From Luscinia megarhynchos (Eukaryota > Chordata > Aves > Passeriformes > Turdidae), in assembly GCA_034336665.1 (NCBI GenBank), contig CM067564.1, forward strand, positions 46,064,951-46,128,950: a DNA stretch of 64,000 nucleotides. Direction: 5' to 3'. The notes under the pieces were generated by a model, which was not told the origin of the DNA, did not search any database, and saw only the letters and a program-made list of their open reading frames with translations. Of this stretch, positions 23,860 to 35,030 are shown piece after piece (position 1 is the first letter of the stretch; the number at the start of each line of letters is the position of its first letter). The position numbers were made by a program, and so were the translations under genes.

Positions 23860-24116
23860 GGAGTGGGAAGAGTGAACGTCCATCACAGTTGAGGCTGGAT
23901 ATCTGGAGAAGGTTCTTCACCCAGAGGGTGGCTGGGCACTGGAACAGGCTCCCCAGGGCAGTGGACACAGCCCCAGCCCTGCCAGAGCTCAGGAAGTGTT
24001 TGGACAATGCTCTCAGACCCATGGTGGGATTCCCTGGGTGGTCCTCTGAGGGACCAGAAGTTGGACTCGATGATCCTTGAGGATCCCTTTCAACTCAGGA
24101 AATTCTAGGATTCTGT
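23860..24116 (+). mobile_element. CR1 LINE 3' fragment of a distinct subfamily
   Basis: This copy differs from the rest. The UTR reads 'gttggactcgatgatccttgaggatccctttcaactcaggaaattctaggattctgtg', a tail type seen nowhere else in the window. It retains the end of ORF2, with an open frame reading FFTQRVAGHWNRLPRAVD and then LPELRKCLDNALRPMV, the conserved C-terminus of CR1 ORF2. The frame continues to about 24080 without a stop. The 5' part is missing. Confidence 0.88.
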
Positions 24117-24609
24117 GAAGAACATGGGACACCACAACTTTTGTCAGCTACAGGAGAGGAGTACAGGGAACTCATTGGGTTTTTAACAGACTAACCAAGA
24201 TGTCTCTTTATAAACAACAAGAGACTGTAGCCAATATCAATTAGTGCTTAGTTTTATCTCAGTTGTGTTTCTTGTTGCAGAGAATTATGCAACAAATAAA
24301 CCACATTTCAAAAAGTCTCTCAGCTTACACCTCAGTAAATCAATGTTGCCCACAGTTCAAATATCAGACTTACTTCAGTTAATGGGTTTTTGCCATTTAA
24401 ATATTCAAATTTACCTGTTCATACCTATTAATGTATGGTTGGTGGAGTGAGATGTTTTGCAACCTAGATAATGGAAACTTTTATGAGCACTAGAGCTGGA
24501 GCCCTGTAGCTGATCTCACTCAGGTAAGAAAGGACTGGCCCACACATGCAGCTGTCCCTTTTCTAGATGGTACCATTCATAAACAAATTAAATATGTGAG
24601 TTCCATTGG
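24117..24609. other. Unique non-coding DNA
   Basis: An AT-rich segment between a CR1 and a MIR-like SINE. Nothing is recognised. Confidence 0.5.
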
Positions 24610-24785
24610 GAGTAGGAGCTATTTTATCCCCATTTTACACAGGGGGAAAAGGAGGCAGAGAGAAAGATTAGGGGACTTGCCCAAGGTCAGACAGGAAATG
24701 TGTGGTAGAGCCAGGATATGAACATAGATTTCCTGAGCCTCCATTTGCTGCATTAACCACAAGCTCTTCCTTCCTCCCTTGTTTG
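24610..24785 (+). mobile_element. Ancient MIR-like (CORE) SINE, 3' half
   Basis: The order of motifs is that of MIR-type tRNA-derived SINEs: 'tatccccattttaca', 'aggaggcagagag', 'ggacttgcccaaggtcagacagg', 'gtggtagagccaggatatgaac', 'tttcctgagcct' and 'gcattaaccac'. The tRNA-derived 5' end is not visible. This family was active before birds and mammals diverged, so the copy is very old, yet its core is unusually clear. A minus-strand open frame of 159 codons across it is not credible as a gene. Confidence 0.8.
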
Positions 24786-25853
24786 GGAGAAATGACAAGG
24801 TTTCTTTTGCATGAGAGGTGCCCTGCAGGGACTCAGTCTCAAGGTTCTTCATTTCATGTGGAAAAGATGCTCTAGACAAGAGACATCCTTGCTCTGAAGA
24901 ACATCCCTGCAAAGTATTTGTGTGTTTGTACCAGAGGAAACCAGTCACCCATACAGGTATCTTCCCCTTTCTCCTTGGCACAGGGTTTTGTTGGTGCAGG
25001 AAGGCTGCACTGGAGTTCCAGGAATGTGGAGTTTGGTCATCATGGGCATTTCTGTGAAAGCCACAGGCATGGGAGATGTTTTTTACCTCTACTGTCACAT
25101 GTGGATATCTACACTGTGGAGCTCAGCTGATCAGCTGATGGTCAGTTCAGGGCAGGGCCATAGGTTAATTAGGGGAGTTTAAGATAAGGTTAAGGTTAAT
25201 TTGGGGAGTTAGATAAACCTCACAATGTGAAGCTGCCTTTGTCTCTGTTGGACCTGATGCCAGCTCTGCAACATGGAAAAAAAATCTTAATTTCTATATT
25301 CATAGAAAAGTTCTCTCCCAGGTGTCAGTGGAAAACATGCAGCATGGGCAACCTCTTCTGCATGGGCAACAGGGGCTGGAACAATGCAGACCTTGTGTGG
25401 CAGTGGGTAGGAATGTCAGTCCAGCATAAACCCCTCTCCTCCATCAGAGACATGCTGGGGAAAAACGGGCCAGAAATATCAGAATATCACCAGGCCTACA
25501 GGATTCTGTGAGACCAAAATTTCCTTTAGGTGATGTTGCTATCTCAGTTTGCAAAGGAGAGGTTCTTTTCCCCTGGAATTCACTGTCACTGCTGTATAGT
25601 ACAATGAGGAGAGGTGAGCAGCAGCTTGGATTTCTTCTCTCTGCTTGTGCAACCAAACCACCATTCACAAGAGAGACTTTTCAAATCATGCACATATAAT
25701 ACAAAAGGAATTATGCTGTCAGTGGCATCACCTTTGATAACAAAGGATGATATGGTAATACTATGGTATTTTCTTGTGCAGTTTGCATGAAAAGGACACT
25801 CCCAAGTAAGTTTTTGTGGTTATTTTTTGTGGCAATCTACTGCTCTTCTATCA
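24786..25853. other. Unique non-coding DNA
   Basis: No gene is seen. There is a short imperfect duplication at 25161-25217 ('ggttaat(t)aggggagtt(t)a...gata' twice). Frames on both strands overlap and look random. Confidence 0.5.
25161..25217. repeat. Two-copy imperfect tandem duplication, about 29 bp
   Basis: 'ataggttaattaggggagtttaagataag' is followed by 'gttaaggttaatttggggagttagataaac'. The shared core is GGTTAATT(A/T)GGGGAGTT followed by AGATAA. Confidence 0.65.
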
Positions 25854-26276
25854 TGTTGCCCCGACATCAACACAGGGACCAGAGAGAGCCCACATATCTT
25901 TTGTTCTCAGGCTTTTATTAATTTTTATTGTCTTTTATTCATCTTGGTAACTGGAACCATCTCATCTCTGAATTCCTCTCAGCAAAGACCCAGCTGCTCT
26001 TCTTGGACTGAGCACAGGATTTATCTGCTCGTGGGGAAAACAGAAACTTCCCCATCTCACCACAATATCACTGCTCCCTATCTATCCCTGTGCTAAACAA
26101 ATGGGAGTGCATTTGGTAACCATCCACAGGGATTTTCCTGCTGGAGGAATATTGTCTGCAGAAGGCTGCAGCTCCCCAGCAAGGTCTGGTGTGAGATGTT
26201 ATCACCCAGCACAACCCCAGGCACCAGGAGCAGGGATAGTCAAAGGGTGACCTGAAAGATCTGCTGCCTTTGTTAC
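25854..26276 (-). mobile_element. Solo LTR of an endogenous retrovirus, ERVK-like
   Basis: On the minus strand the block runs from TGTAAC (plus 26276) to GGCAACA (plus 25854), with TG...CA ends. Near its 3' end it has AATAAAAGCCTGAG (plus 25907-25920) and then a pyrimidine-rich U5 with 'ctctctctggtccctgtg'. The AATAAA lies about 60 bases from the 3' end, as expected for a short R-U5. A weak TATA-like GATAAAT lies near plus 26014. No internal retroviral sequence or second LTR is present. The 9-mer TGCTCTTCT occurs on both sides (25841-25849 and 26290-26298) but does not abut the proposed right end, so the exact boundaries and duplication remain unsettled. Class II assignment is inference from the U5 style. 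Confidence 0.6.
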
Positions 26277-29200
26277 ATTGATCTGCCATTGCTCTTCTTA
26301 TGTTTTTCATGCTTTTTTAATCTGGAATATCAAGGCTAGTTTTTCTGCTTGGTTTAATGACAGCATCCTGAAACATTGTCAGCTTAGCAAGGGCTAAGAA
26401 AGGCCAAGCAAAGATTGTTGATGGGGCTTAAATTCGTTTAGAGGATGAGAAGAATATCAGACATCCTGTTAAAAATTAATCTCAAGGTCTTTGGCAGCAT
26501 ACTGAGCATTATTTCAGTGTTTTGCCAATAGTTACCTGTCTCTCACATGCACACCCCATTGTTATAGTTTTTATTAAGCTAACAAAGATGAACCCGGATA
26601 GAAGAAAAAAATATTTTTGAAAGTGCATCCTTCTCCAGCCAGATGTTTGTCTTCCTTTAGTCAAATTCAGCCTCATTTCTCTCTCCACTATCACTTTTTT
26701 CTCTTTCTTTCAAATAGTTTCAACTATTTTTTTCCCTCAGAAAGCCATTTAAATGATTTCGTAAGAATTTGTATGTATTTAAGACATTATTCAACTTGAA
26801 AGGTTATGACAAATTAATATCCTTCAGGTCAAATCCTTATGATTTGGGATTCTTAAAAGTGAGTACAAAGAACTAAATAGACTGCTGAAAATGATAATGA
26901 AAAACTGTGATAGCCTTCCCCTTTTGTTATTCACAGTATCACACTGAGTTGCATCTCCGTGCTTTGACTCCAGCTTAATATTGGTGTCTTCAATGGGGCA
27001 TCCCTGTGGATTTAAATGTTACTAACTCGTGGAAGCATAGACTTATTCTTATCAACAACAAATTTTCAGAGAGCTGCCAATGTGTCAAAACTCTTGCTGA
27101 GTCCCCAAAGTTTATTGTATTTCCTTATAACTGTTGGTGTAAATTCCCACAAACTCACAGGCACTGAAAACCCAACAGAAATCTTCTGATACTACTGCAT
27201 TCCTCCTCTTCCTCAAAACCTTTGACAGCAAGTCAGATCCTGCCTTTTGAAAGGAACAGCTATTTTTATTCCTGTTGCAAAAGGCTTTCCAAACTCCACA
27301 TGCATTGTTATGTCTCTCAAATGCATTACATCACACCACTCTCCTGAAAGGTGTCCAAACTCTGCATTAAAACGCTTGTGGGAAAAGTTGAAAAAATAAA
27401 TGGTTTATGTTAAATGGTATTTTGAAAGGGGAATGAAATGTATTGCACTGATATGGAAAGGTAGTGTAGTAATGAATGCTTTGGGTTTGAATTAAGTGTT
27501 ATGCTCTCCCTCATTAAACTCCATTCTGAAGTTATGCAGACTTGTGTGTATCTTCCCCCTCTTTCCTCCTTTTCCACTGAGTATAAGGATGAACTCTCTG
27601 AACATCATGCCATGAAAAATGTAACCAAAGCAGGTGGGTTTACTTTAAATTAGGAGAGAATCTGATCTGCCCATATTTCAAATATCTGCTTGGAAAACTC
27701 TGGCAAGCATCAGACCCAGCCTGTTCCTCACAGCTTGGTGTGACCAGCAGTATGTGCCTCAGAAAGTCATTGCTGCTCCAGCTCAGGCTGAGGGCAAGAA
27801 CAGTGTTTAATGTTTCCCACAGCACATTCTTGCTGAGTGTGGTGGAATTTGGCCAGTGGCTTTTGGAGACTATTGATATTAAAGGTCTTTAGAAAGAGAC
27901 TTTTGTTCTAAAAAGGTTTATCCACTGTGCTGTTATGGTGTTCCCATGGGTCCCACAAGGCCAAATATTCTGTGGCCTTGGGGTACTGTGAGGACACCAT
28001 GAGATATGACATTGCTTGAATGAAGGGAAATTTAGGGCCATTGGCCTTCTTACCATCCTCCAGAATCTCTTAATATGATTTTCTGGACAACCCCAAATCT
28101 GGAAAGCTACCTGCCTGAAGCATCCAAAATCTTTAAAACCATGTGTAGCTCTCTCAGCACTCCACAGTTCCCTACATTTCAAAGGTCTGGAGATGTACCC
28201 AACGTTTCCCTGGAATCAGCCAAGTCCAGAAGAGCATGGAATGGCTGCACATCCCATCCCAAGCAAACACATGACAAAAGTACTCTGCTGGTCTTCCTTG
28301 GGCCAACTCCAATGCCAGGATCCCAGAGGTCTCCTCCTGGACTGGGAAAATAATGTGAGCATTGCAAGCACCTGCTGGGCAGGGATGGTGGCTGAGGGGA
28401 GGCTGAGGAGCCCCAAAGGGGATTTTGGTTCACTATTTATAGTTTAGTGTCCTCTTTAAGGGATGGATTGTCTGGCTTTGAGAAAGAAAGCAATGTGGCA
28501 TTTTATGAGGGGTTCTATGCTGGTGTGTGAGTCACACATTTAGGGCATCTCCCAGGGGATGCTCTCTTTGCTCTGTCCATTTTTGGGTTTTGACAAGTTT
28601 TTTGGCAGAATTCAGGCCCCCCATTGCTCAGGCTGGGAAATTCTGACAAAGCTGGCTTGTTGAGAAAGTTGTTTTCCTCTGAAGGTTCCTATATCCCAGC
28701 AGATGGTTGGGTGGTCAGCATAGGTGACATGCATAACAAAAGGGTCAAGAGAAATGACATACTACACTTATCTACTCTGCTCTTGATGGTCTGGGAATTC
28801 AAAATAAACAGGGGCCATTAAATGGAAGGTACCATTTAAAGCTTGTATTATTACAGGTTCACAAACATGCTCTATTATCTGCTTCTACTAATTTATTGAT
28901 TTATTTGCTAATAAATATTAATAAAAATTTTGGAAACTGCAAAACTACACTCACAGAGTCCAAAACCCACAGTAATAATTTCAGAATACTTTCCTGTAGC
29001 CTATTTAATCTTAAACAGTGGCTTCAAAGGAATATTTTTTTATCCTAAAATAGTTGTCCCTCATTGACTTCTAGATGTCCTTGCATCTTTGCCATGACAA
29101 TAGAGGGAGTGTTGACAATTATATTGCACTGGATGCTTAAAACCTAAATAGCTGAATATATACTCTTATTTTCATCCTTAATTTAAGTACCATAAGTTTG

Positions 29201-30808
29201 AAGAAGGAAATCTAAGCTTCTACAAACATTGCTTGTTGGAAACCATCCACTAATTTGGCCTGCAGACAATTACTCTGCCTGTTTTCTATTGTATCTCTGG
29301 ATGCTCTAGCTCTCCCCAAAACACCCTTTTAAAAGAGCTTCTTCACTTGCTCCTCTCATCACTACAAGCCCTTCTTTGCCTCATTTCTTCTCCTGGGGTA
29401 GTTCAAGTTTATCTGTACCTCTGAGGCTCTAGCAAATACTGCCCACAAAGATGTGTTTTCTCATCTTTGTTTTGTGTTCCCTCGAGAACCTTCAGCTTGG
29501 TGCTGCACTGTGCTGCAGGGATTGGATCCTCCTTTAAATACCACTGGTGCTGTTCACAAAAAGATCAGGCTGAGATGAGGACACCTGCATTGCAGTCTCA
29601 GCAGCCTCCTTCCTTTCCTAGCCCATTATGACCTGGTTGTCCTCAAGAGAATGACAAAGAGACTGAATTTTATAAAACATTAGAGTAAAGTTGCAAAGGC
29701 CCAGATAAACAAATTTTCCATACTGTGTGGTTGTGCCTGTCAGCAATGAGTGATACACCAAATACAGTGGAAGTTATGTGAAGATGCTGGAGATTTCAGT
29801 CTTCCTACATCTTCAGTTCAGGCATTCAGAGGCAACTATCACAGCAGAAATTTCATCATATTGGAAAAGACTGAGCACTGTTTGCAGAAACTGAAAGGAT
29901 TTGCTTAGTTTTGTTCTATTTCTATATTTAAGGTGATTTGCTATTCCAGAGCTGTTTCCCAGCATAGCACCTGAGAGCCCATGTGGTACTTGGGAAGGTG
30001 GAAAAGATGGACATTTTACAGAAACCTGACAACAGTTTCCTTTTATTTTGTAAATGCATTTACAGTTTGCTAAAACAACAAAGCAGGACATTTCATATAT
30101 TCTGTTCCTTAACTGAATGACAGACCAGAGCCTCAGCTGGTGTGATTCTGTAACCTTCTCTTGCAATCAATTTAATGACATGAGAAATTCACTTCCAAAA
30201 TCCATTTTTCGTGGTGAACACAGAAACTTTCCATGTTCCTCTCAAGGTCATCCCATTGCTAGAGATCCTTCTGCCCAGGAGCCTTTGAGAGCCCTGCCAG
30301 GGAATTTCTGTATGACTGGGAACCATTTTGCTGCCCATGTATCATCAAAAAATTTCTGCCATTCCAGGATCAGACCAGCCTTGGGTTTTACAACCCACTT
30401 GGCAGGCTTACAAATGATAATTTTATTTTTTTTTCACTGGTTTATAGTGGCTTCATGATGGCCCAGCTGAGACAAGTATACTTTTTTTTAAGAGACTTGC
30501 TTTTAAAGGAACTTAACATGGTTACCTGGGACAACATTTAGCAAATTTTTCAATGATTATCTTATGAATGCACACATTTCCTTTAAGAGGATATATGCCT
30601 AAACCACAGTGCATGGACATGAGTCAATAAAGGAAGCAATTCTTGTAAGCTTGTGTGCATCTACAGTTTCTTAAAAACAGATCATAGCAGCAGAATTGCA
30701 TGGCGAGTTACTGTCTGAAAACATGAGCTGCTATAAAATGCTGGTCTGTAATGTTGCATCAGTGAGGACAGTGGTAAACAAAGCTGAAATGAACTGTGTC
30801 AGAACTTG
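26277..30808. other. Unique non-coding DNA, about 4.5 kb
   Basis: This is the longest stretch without any identifiable repeat. It is AT-rich, with short random frames, and I see no exon, CpG cluster or RNA gene. The lack of CR1 insertions over 4.5 kb is mildly unusual for the window. Confidence 0.5.
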
Positions 30809-30913
30809 AATTTATAGATTAATGTTAATATTATAATATTAATAATATTATATTTACATTAATTCTATTATAATTAATATATATTAATTATAATAGAATT
30901 AATTTATAGATTA
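30809..30913. repeat. AT-rich palindrome flanked by 13-bp direct repeats
   Basis: A perfect spacer-free palindrome of 46 bp occupies 30858-30903 (23-bp arms, centre ATAT). A second 18-bp palindrome lies at 30825-30842. The direct repeat AATTTATAGATTA brackets the region at 30809-30821 and 30901-30913. The minus-strand CR1 3' end begins right after it, at 30914. Confidence 0.9.
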
Positions 30914-31120
30914 TAAGACCTCCAAGGTCATCGAGTCCAACCATTAACCCAGAATTTCCAGGTACCCAATCCTAAATCATGTCCCTAACCACCACATCTA
31001 CACATTTAGTGAGCAACTTCAGGCATGGTGATTCTACCACATCCCTGGGCATCCTCTTCCAAGGCTTGATCACCCTTTCACTGAAGAAATTTTTCCTACT
31101 GCCCAATCTAAGCCTCCATG
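30914..31120 (-). mobile_element. CR1 LINE 3' fragment
   Basis: The segment 'aagacctccaaggtcatcgagtccaaccattaaccca...catggtgattctaccacatccctggg...ctgaagaaatttttcctactgcccaatctaagcctcc' is the CR1 UTR and the end of ORF2 in complement. Where the terminal (CATAGAAT)n repeat would be expected, the AT-rich palindrome is found instead. Confidence 0.9.
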
Positions 31121-31267
31121 TATCTATAAAATGTCACCAAGTTTGCAATTTTAAGTAAAAATAAGAACAGAATCAGTCACCCTTATTTTTAAGATCTCAA
31201 GTTTCAAACCAAAGTCAAAGGTTTGTTGGGCTCTTAGCAGTTTGAACACCTGTGTAAAAGTAAGAAA

Positions 31268-31284
31268 GGGAGGGAGGGAGTGGG
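31268..31284 (+). other. Short-loop potential G-quadruplex
   Basis: Four GGG runs (31268-31270, 31272-31274, 31276-31278, 31282-31284) are joined by loops of 1, 1 and 3 bases. This is the most favourable arrangement in the window. Confidence 0.65.
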
Positions 31285-32368
31285 TGAGAAAAACCTCACA
31301 ATTTTTTTTTTTCTCTCCTGTTTTTTTGCTACTCTCTGTATTTTTCTGCAGGTCTTCAGGCAGCTTGAGTGTCACAAGATTTTTTTTCACACCATCCAGT
31401 CTGGCAGACAACTTAAGGAAAATACACATTTTGGCATCAAAATAGAATTCCAGGGTGACTTTAAAAGTCGTGTGATGGCTGATTTTTGCCCTGTGTCAGC
31501 ACTATGTGATGCACTGGCCTCACATGTATTTTATATCACACATATTTTTGTATGTCGTATAAACATGAAACAGAGAAATTAAAAATTGGGAAAACAATTT
31601 ACTGGAAGTCTCAGATAATGCCCCCAAGGGCATGTTCTGCAGGCTGATGCAGGGCAGAGCAATCTGAGCTACGCCTGGTACAGTGAGCTGAAAGCAGAGC
31701 AGCTGCTCTGTGTTTGAAACTTCTGACAGGAAACAGCCCTGACATGGGGCTGGGAACTGCCCCTCAGATGCTGAAAGGCTCTCAGCATTCTCAGCACTTG
31801 GCACTTGCAGGAGAAGCCCACAGCTCCCCTGGTGCCTGCTTACAGCGAGTCCAGGCTGCTGCAGCCTCTGCAGCTCCAGATTTCCCCTGTGTCAGCATCC
31901 CCAGCCCTGCCCAGGGGAGATGGCCACAGCCTCTGCTCAGCCTCCCCACCTGCCAGGCTGGCCTTCCAGCTTCCAGCCTTCCTCCTGATACACTCTGGGA
32001 ACTTTTAAAGCAGCGCAGCAGAAGGAGCACAGGAGCCCCTTTGCAATGTTATGTTAATAACGCCAAGTCACTGCCCACAGACAGAGAAACATCACAGCAC
32101 ACGTCAGGCGAGATGTGAAACTCAGGACAGCAGACTTTATAAGCATCCCAAAGGTCAATAGAAGGCCCTGCTGAAGCTTGATTTTACACAAGCATTAACC
32201 TTGCTGCATGCAAACACACGTATGCAGATACCCCTACATGCACAGTACATGCACAAAACCCTTTTTCTAAATTTACTTTTATTTTTTTTTTCTTACTTTT
32301 TGATAGGCATGTTGTGGAAAATGTGTGTCTCTGTGGGTCTGGTGACAGCAAATGTTTATGTGGGTGCT

Positions 32369-32383
32369 AAAAAAAAAAAAAAA
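32369..32383. repeat. A15 homopolymer
   Basis: Fifteen A residues after 'gtgggtgct'. No retroposed sequence can be identified upstream. Confidence 0.9.
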
Positions 32384-33110
32384 TGGAGAAGGTGTGAGGC
32401 ATATATTCAGCGAGCCAGAAAGCCACACACAGGCTTCTATTTATAGCACCTTGGTGGTGAAATAGAGAAAACGAACGGCAGCTTCTATCTGCTGCTGCTA
32501 ACTGAAGTTTGAGGAGAGCGATGCAACATTTAGGGTCTCTTTGTAGTTATAACTGACAGCAAAAAGTGATGAGTTAGCTGTTTCCTCTGCGACCCTCCCG
32601 GGCGGGTGAAGGACTCAACTGCTGCTCAGAAGGAGCTGACGCTGCCTCCGTGCCTGGAAATGCTCTGTGCACCCCAGACGAGCACAGCCCAAAAAGCAGA
32701 AATAGCCAATTTTTGCTGAGCACCATGGATAGACTCTGTCTCCCAAGCTGGCTTCCCAGACCAGGGGAAGAATCCATGGGGTGTGTGGACATTTTAATTT
32801 CTTTCTAGTTGCACCTGTAGGAAAGGGGAAAACACAGATACAGGGTTCTAGGAACAGAGCTGAGGTCTGAGGTGATGGTTCAAACTCACTGATGGTTTCT
32901 TATGCCACTAATAGCATGACAGCAGTTCTGCTAGTTCTGCTCTTTTTGTTCAATGGATTCTTCTAATATGGGATTAACTAGATATGTACTTACTGATATG
33001 ATCCCATTTCTACATAGTATAAATGGGCTGGCTTTTGTGGAGTGTACAGAGGGCCTGGGAACTTGGTGGTTTAAATTAAAATATGCAGGTTTCAACTGCT
33101 CTGCTTAAAC

Positions 33111-33364
33111 TGGGGGCAGTGGCTTTAAATTAAGAGTGAGTTTAGTTTAGATATCAGGAAGCAATTCTCTATTGTGAGAGGCCCTGGCACAGGGTGCCCA
33201 GAGAAGCTGTAGCTGGCCCTGGATCCCTGGAAGTGTCCAAGGCCAGGTTGGACAGGGCTTGGAGCAACCCAGAGTAGTGGAAGATGTCCCAGTGCATGGC
33301 AGGGGGTTTGGAACTTGATGATCTTTAATGTTCCCTCCAACCCAGCCCATTCTGTGACTCTCTG
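33111..33364 (+). mobile_element. CR1 LINE 3' fragment
   Basis: Begins 'tgggggcagtggctttaaat', runs through 'gatatcaggaagcaattctc', 'ccctggatccctggaagtgtccaaggccaggttggacagggcttgg', and ends 'ttccctccaacccagcccattctgtgactctctga'. It shares the 'gtgtccaa(g/a)g' and 'ggatccctgg' signature with the copies at 45831 and 60223, and less strictly with 51217, so these form one subfamily. Confidence 0.93.
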
Positions 33365-34761
33365 ATTTTTTTTTCCACTTTCTTTCTTTTCTCACTTCTT
33401 TCCTGAGGGCAGTAGTTCAAATATTTTCCTGCTGGAAGCTGAAATATTCAGCAGGTGAGGAAGCACCTCATCACCCATCTCTTTCCCCATGAAGGCTGCT
33501 CTTGGCAGTCCCCAGTGCTGGCCACTGCTCTGATTTTTACCCTGGTGTAGGACCCAGTCTCCTCCTCAGCTGCCCATTTCATGATGCCTCCAAATCACAC
33601 CACTTGTGTGCAAATCATGGATTGCTCCATCAGGAGGTGGGAACCATCAATTTTCTGTTTGTTTGGATGGTGGAAGTGGGTTTGGCACCTGGAAAATTAC
33701 AGGGCTGGGAGCAGAATATCAAGTTCCTGCCTTAGGTCCAGACCAGTAATGGTAAAAAAACTATCTTAAAGCAAAACTCTTTTCCCCCAAACTTTTTTCT
33801 TTAGTTTTATAAAATGCAAAGAATGCAAGCAGACAGAAATATTTTGTGAGCTGGTGTTTGTTGGAGGACACAATTTTCTCAAAAGAAAAAAATCTTGAAT
33901 AATTAAAGAGCTGCAAAACTCCATTTTCATGTTTTACAAAATGAAGTATATTGACCCTTTTGTTTAAGAGGCAGTTTTGATTTTCAGTTGGAGTCAATGT
34001 AGTTTAAAAAAATAACCTCTAAAAGATTAATAAAAAATGTATACATGGAATAATTTTGAATGAAATCAGTATTTTATGAATTAATCTTTGAATTATGTTG
34101 ACTCACCAAAAATTTTACTATTTTCTTTCTGAGTTGATCTGAAGTTTTACCAAACTCAGCATTTTAAAAGAGGAAATGAACTAATAAATTAGATATTTGC
34201 ACAGACCCGCAGTTATATTAAGCAGTGAATTTTGCTTACTCCTATCTCATCTAGAATCACTGGTGAAGAAATTAATTTCAACTTCTTTTTTATCCTAATG
34301 TTTCTTTGTTTCATTCATTCAATATTAAAAATGCTTTGGTTGAACAAACAGATCACGTGGTGCACTGTCTGTTCCTTGAGTGAAGCAGGGCATATCTCTT
34401 GGAGATGATCAACATTGAAGATTTCAGATATCACTCTAACTCTGTTTTAAGAAACACATATGTTATGTGAGTTCTCCTGTGTCTAATATCATTGCTGAGT
34501 TTAGAACCATGTGCTTCATTTTGGGGAAATGTCTCAGTGACACTGACTTGACAAACTCTTTCCTCAGACTTGGATCTGGCCTCCTGGTGCAAGTGTGACT
34601 TTGAAGACATTCACTTTGAATAAATTCTTGCATTTTTATTGATGAATCTTAATATTCACTTGAATTTTCATAATTTCTGCACTGTCAATAAACTACTTTT
34701 CTAGGTGCTGCTGAAGAGAAATCCCAGGGAGGGACAAATTCTGATGAGATGGTTTTCTTAA
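33365..34761. other. Unique AT-rich non-coding DNA
   Basis: No gene or repeat is recognised. Much of 33900-34360 is AT-rich unique sequence. Confidence 0.5.
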
Positions 34762-35030
34762 AATCATAGAATCATTAAAGTTTGAAAAGACCTCTAAGAA
34801 TAGAGTCCAGCTATTAACCCAGTGCTGCCAAGTTCAGCACTAAAACTTGTCCCTAAGCACCACATCTGCATGTTTTCTGGATATTTCCAAGGTTGGTGAT
34901 TTCACCACTTCCTTGGGCAGCTTGTTCCAATGCTTGACCACCTTTTCAGAGAATAATTTTTTCTTAATATCCAATCTAAACCTTCCCAGCTTGAGACCAT
35001 TTAGTGTTTTCCTATTGCTCATTACCTGGA
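34762..35030 (-). mobile_element. CR1 LINE 3' fragment
   Basis: Starts 'aatcatagaatcattaaagtttgaaaagacctctaag', with the terminal repeat intact, and extends to 'ttaatatccaatctaaaccttcccagc'. In complement it encodes the recognisable ORF2 end [18 protein letters not shown] followed by [10 protein letters not shown], open for about 60 codons. It faces the sense CR1 at 33111-33364 tail to tail. Confidence 0.93.

Larger units (their letters stand above)
31121..33110. other. Unique non-coding DNA with some CpG
   Basis: It holds the G-quadruplex motif at 31268-31284, followed about 20 bases later by a T12 run, and an A15 run at 32369-32383. The 32460-32680 part carries several CpGs ('aaacgaacggc', 'gagcgatg', 'cccgggcgg', 'gacgctg', 'gacgag') and CTG repeats. 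It might be regulatory, but no exon can be called. Confidence 0.5.

Noticed and set aside
24619..25098. 159-codon minus-strand open frame
   Set aside because: It overlaps the MIR-like SINE, has no recognisable domain and no flanking splice or promoter logic.
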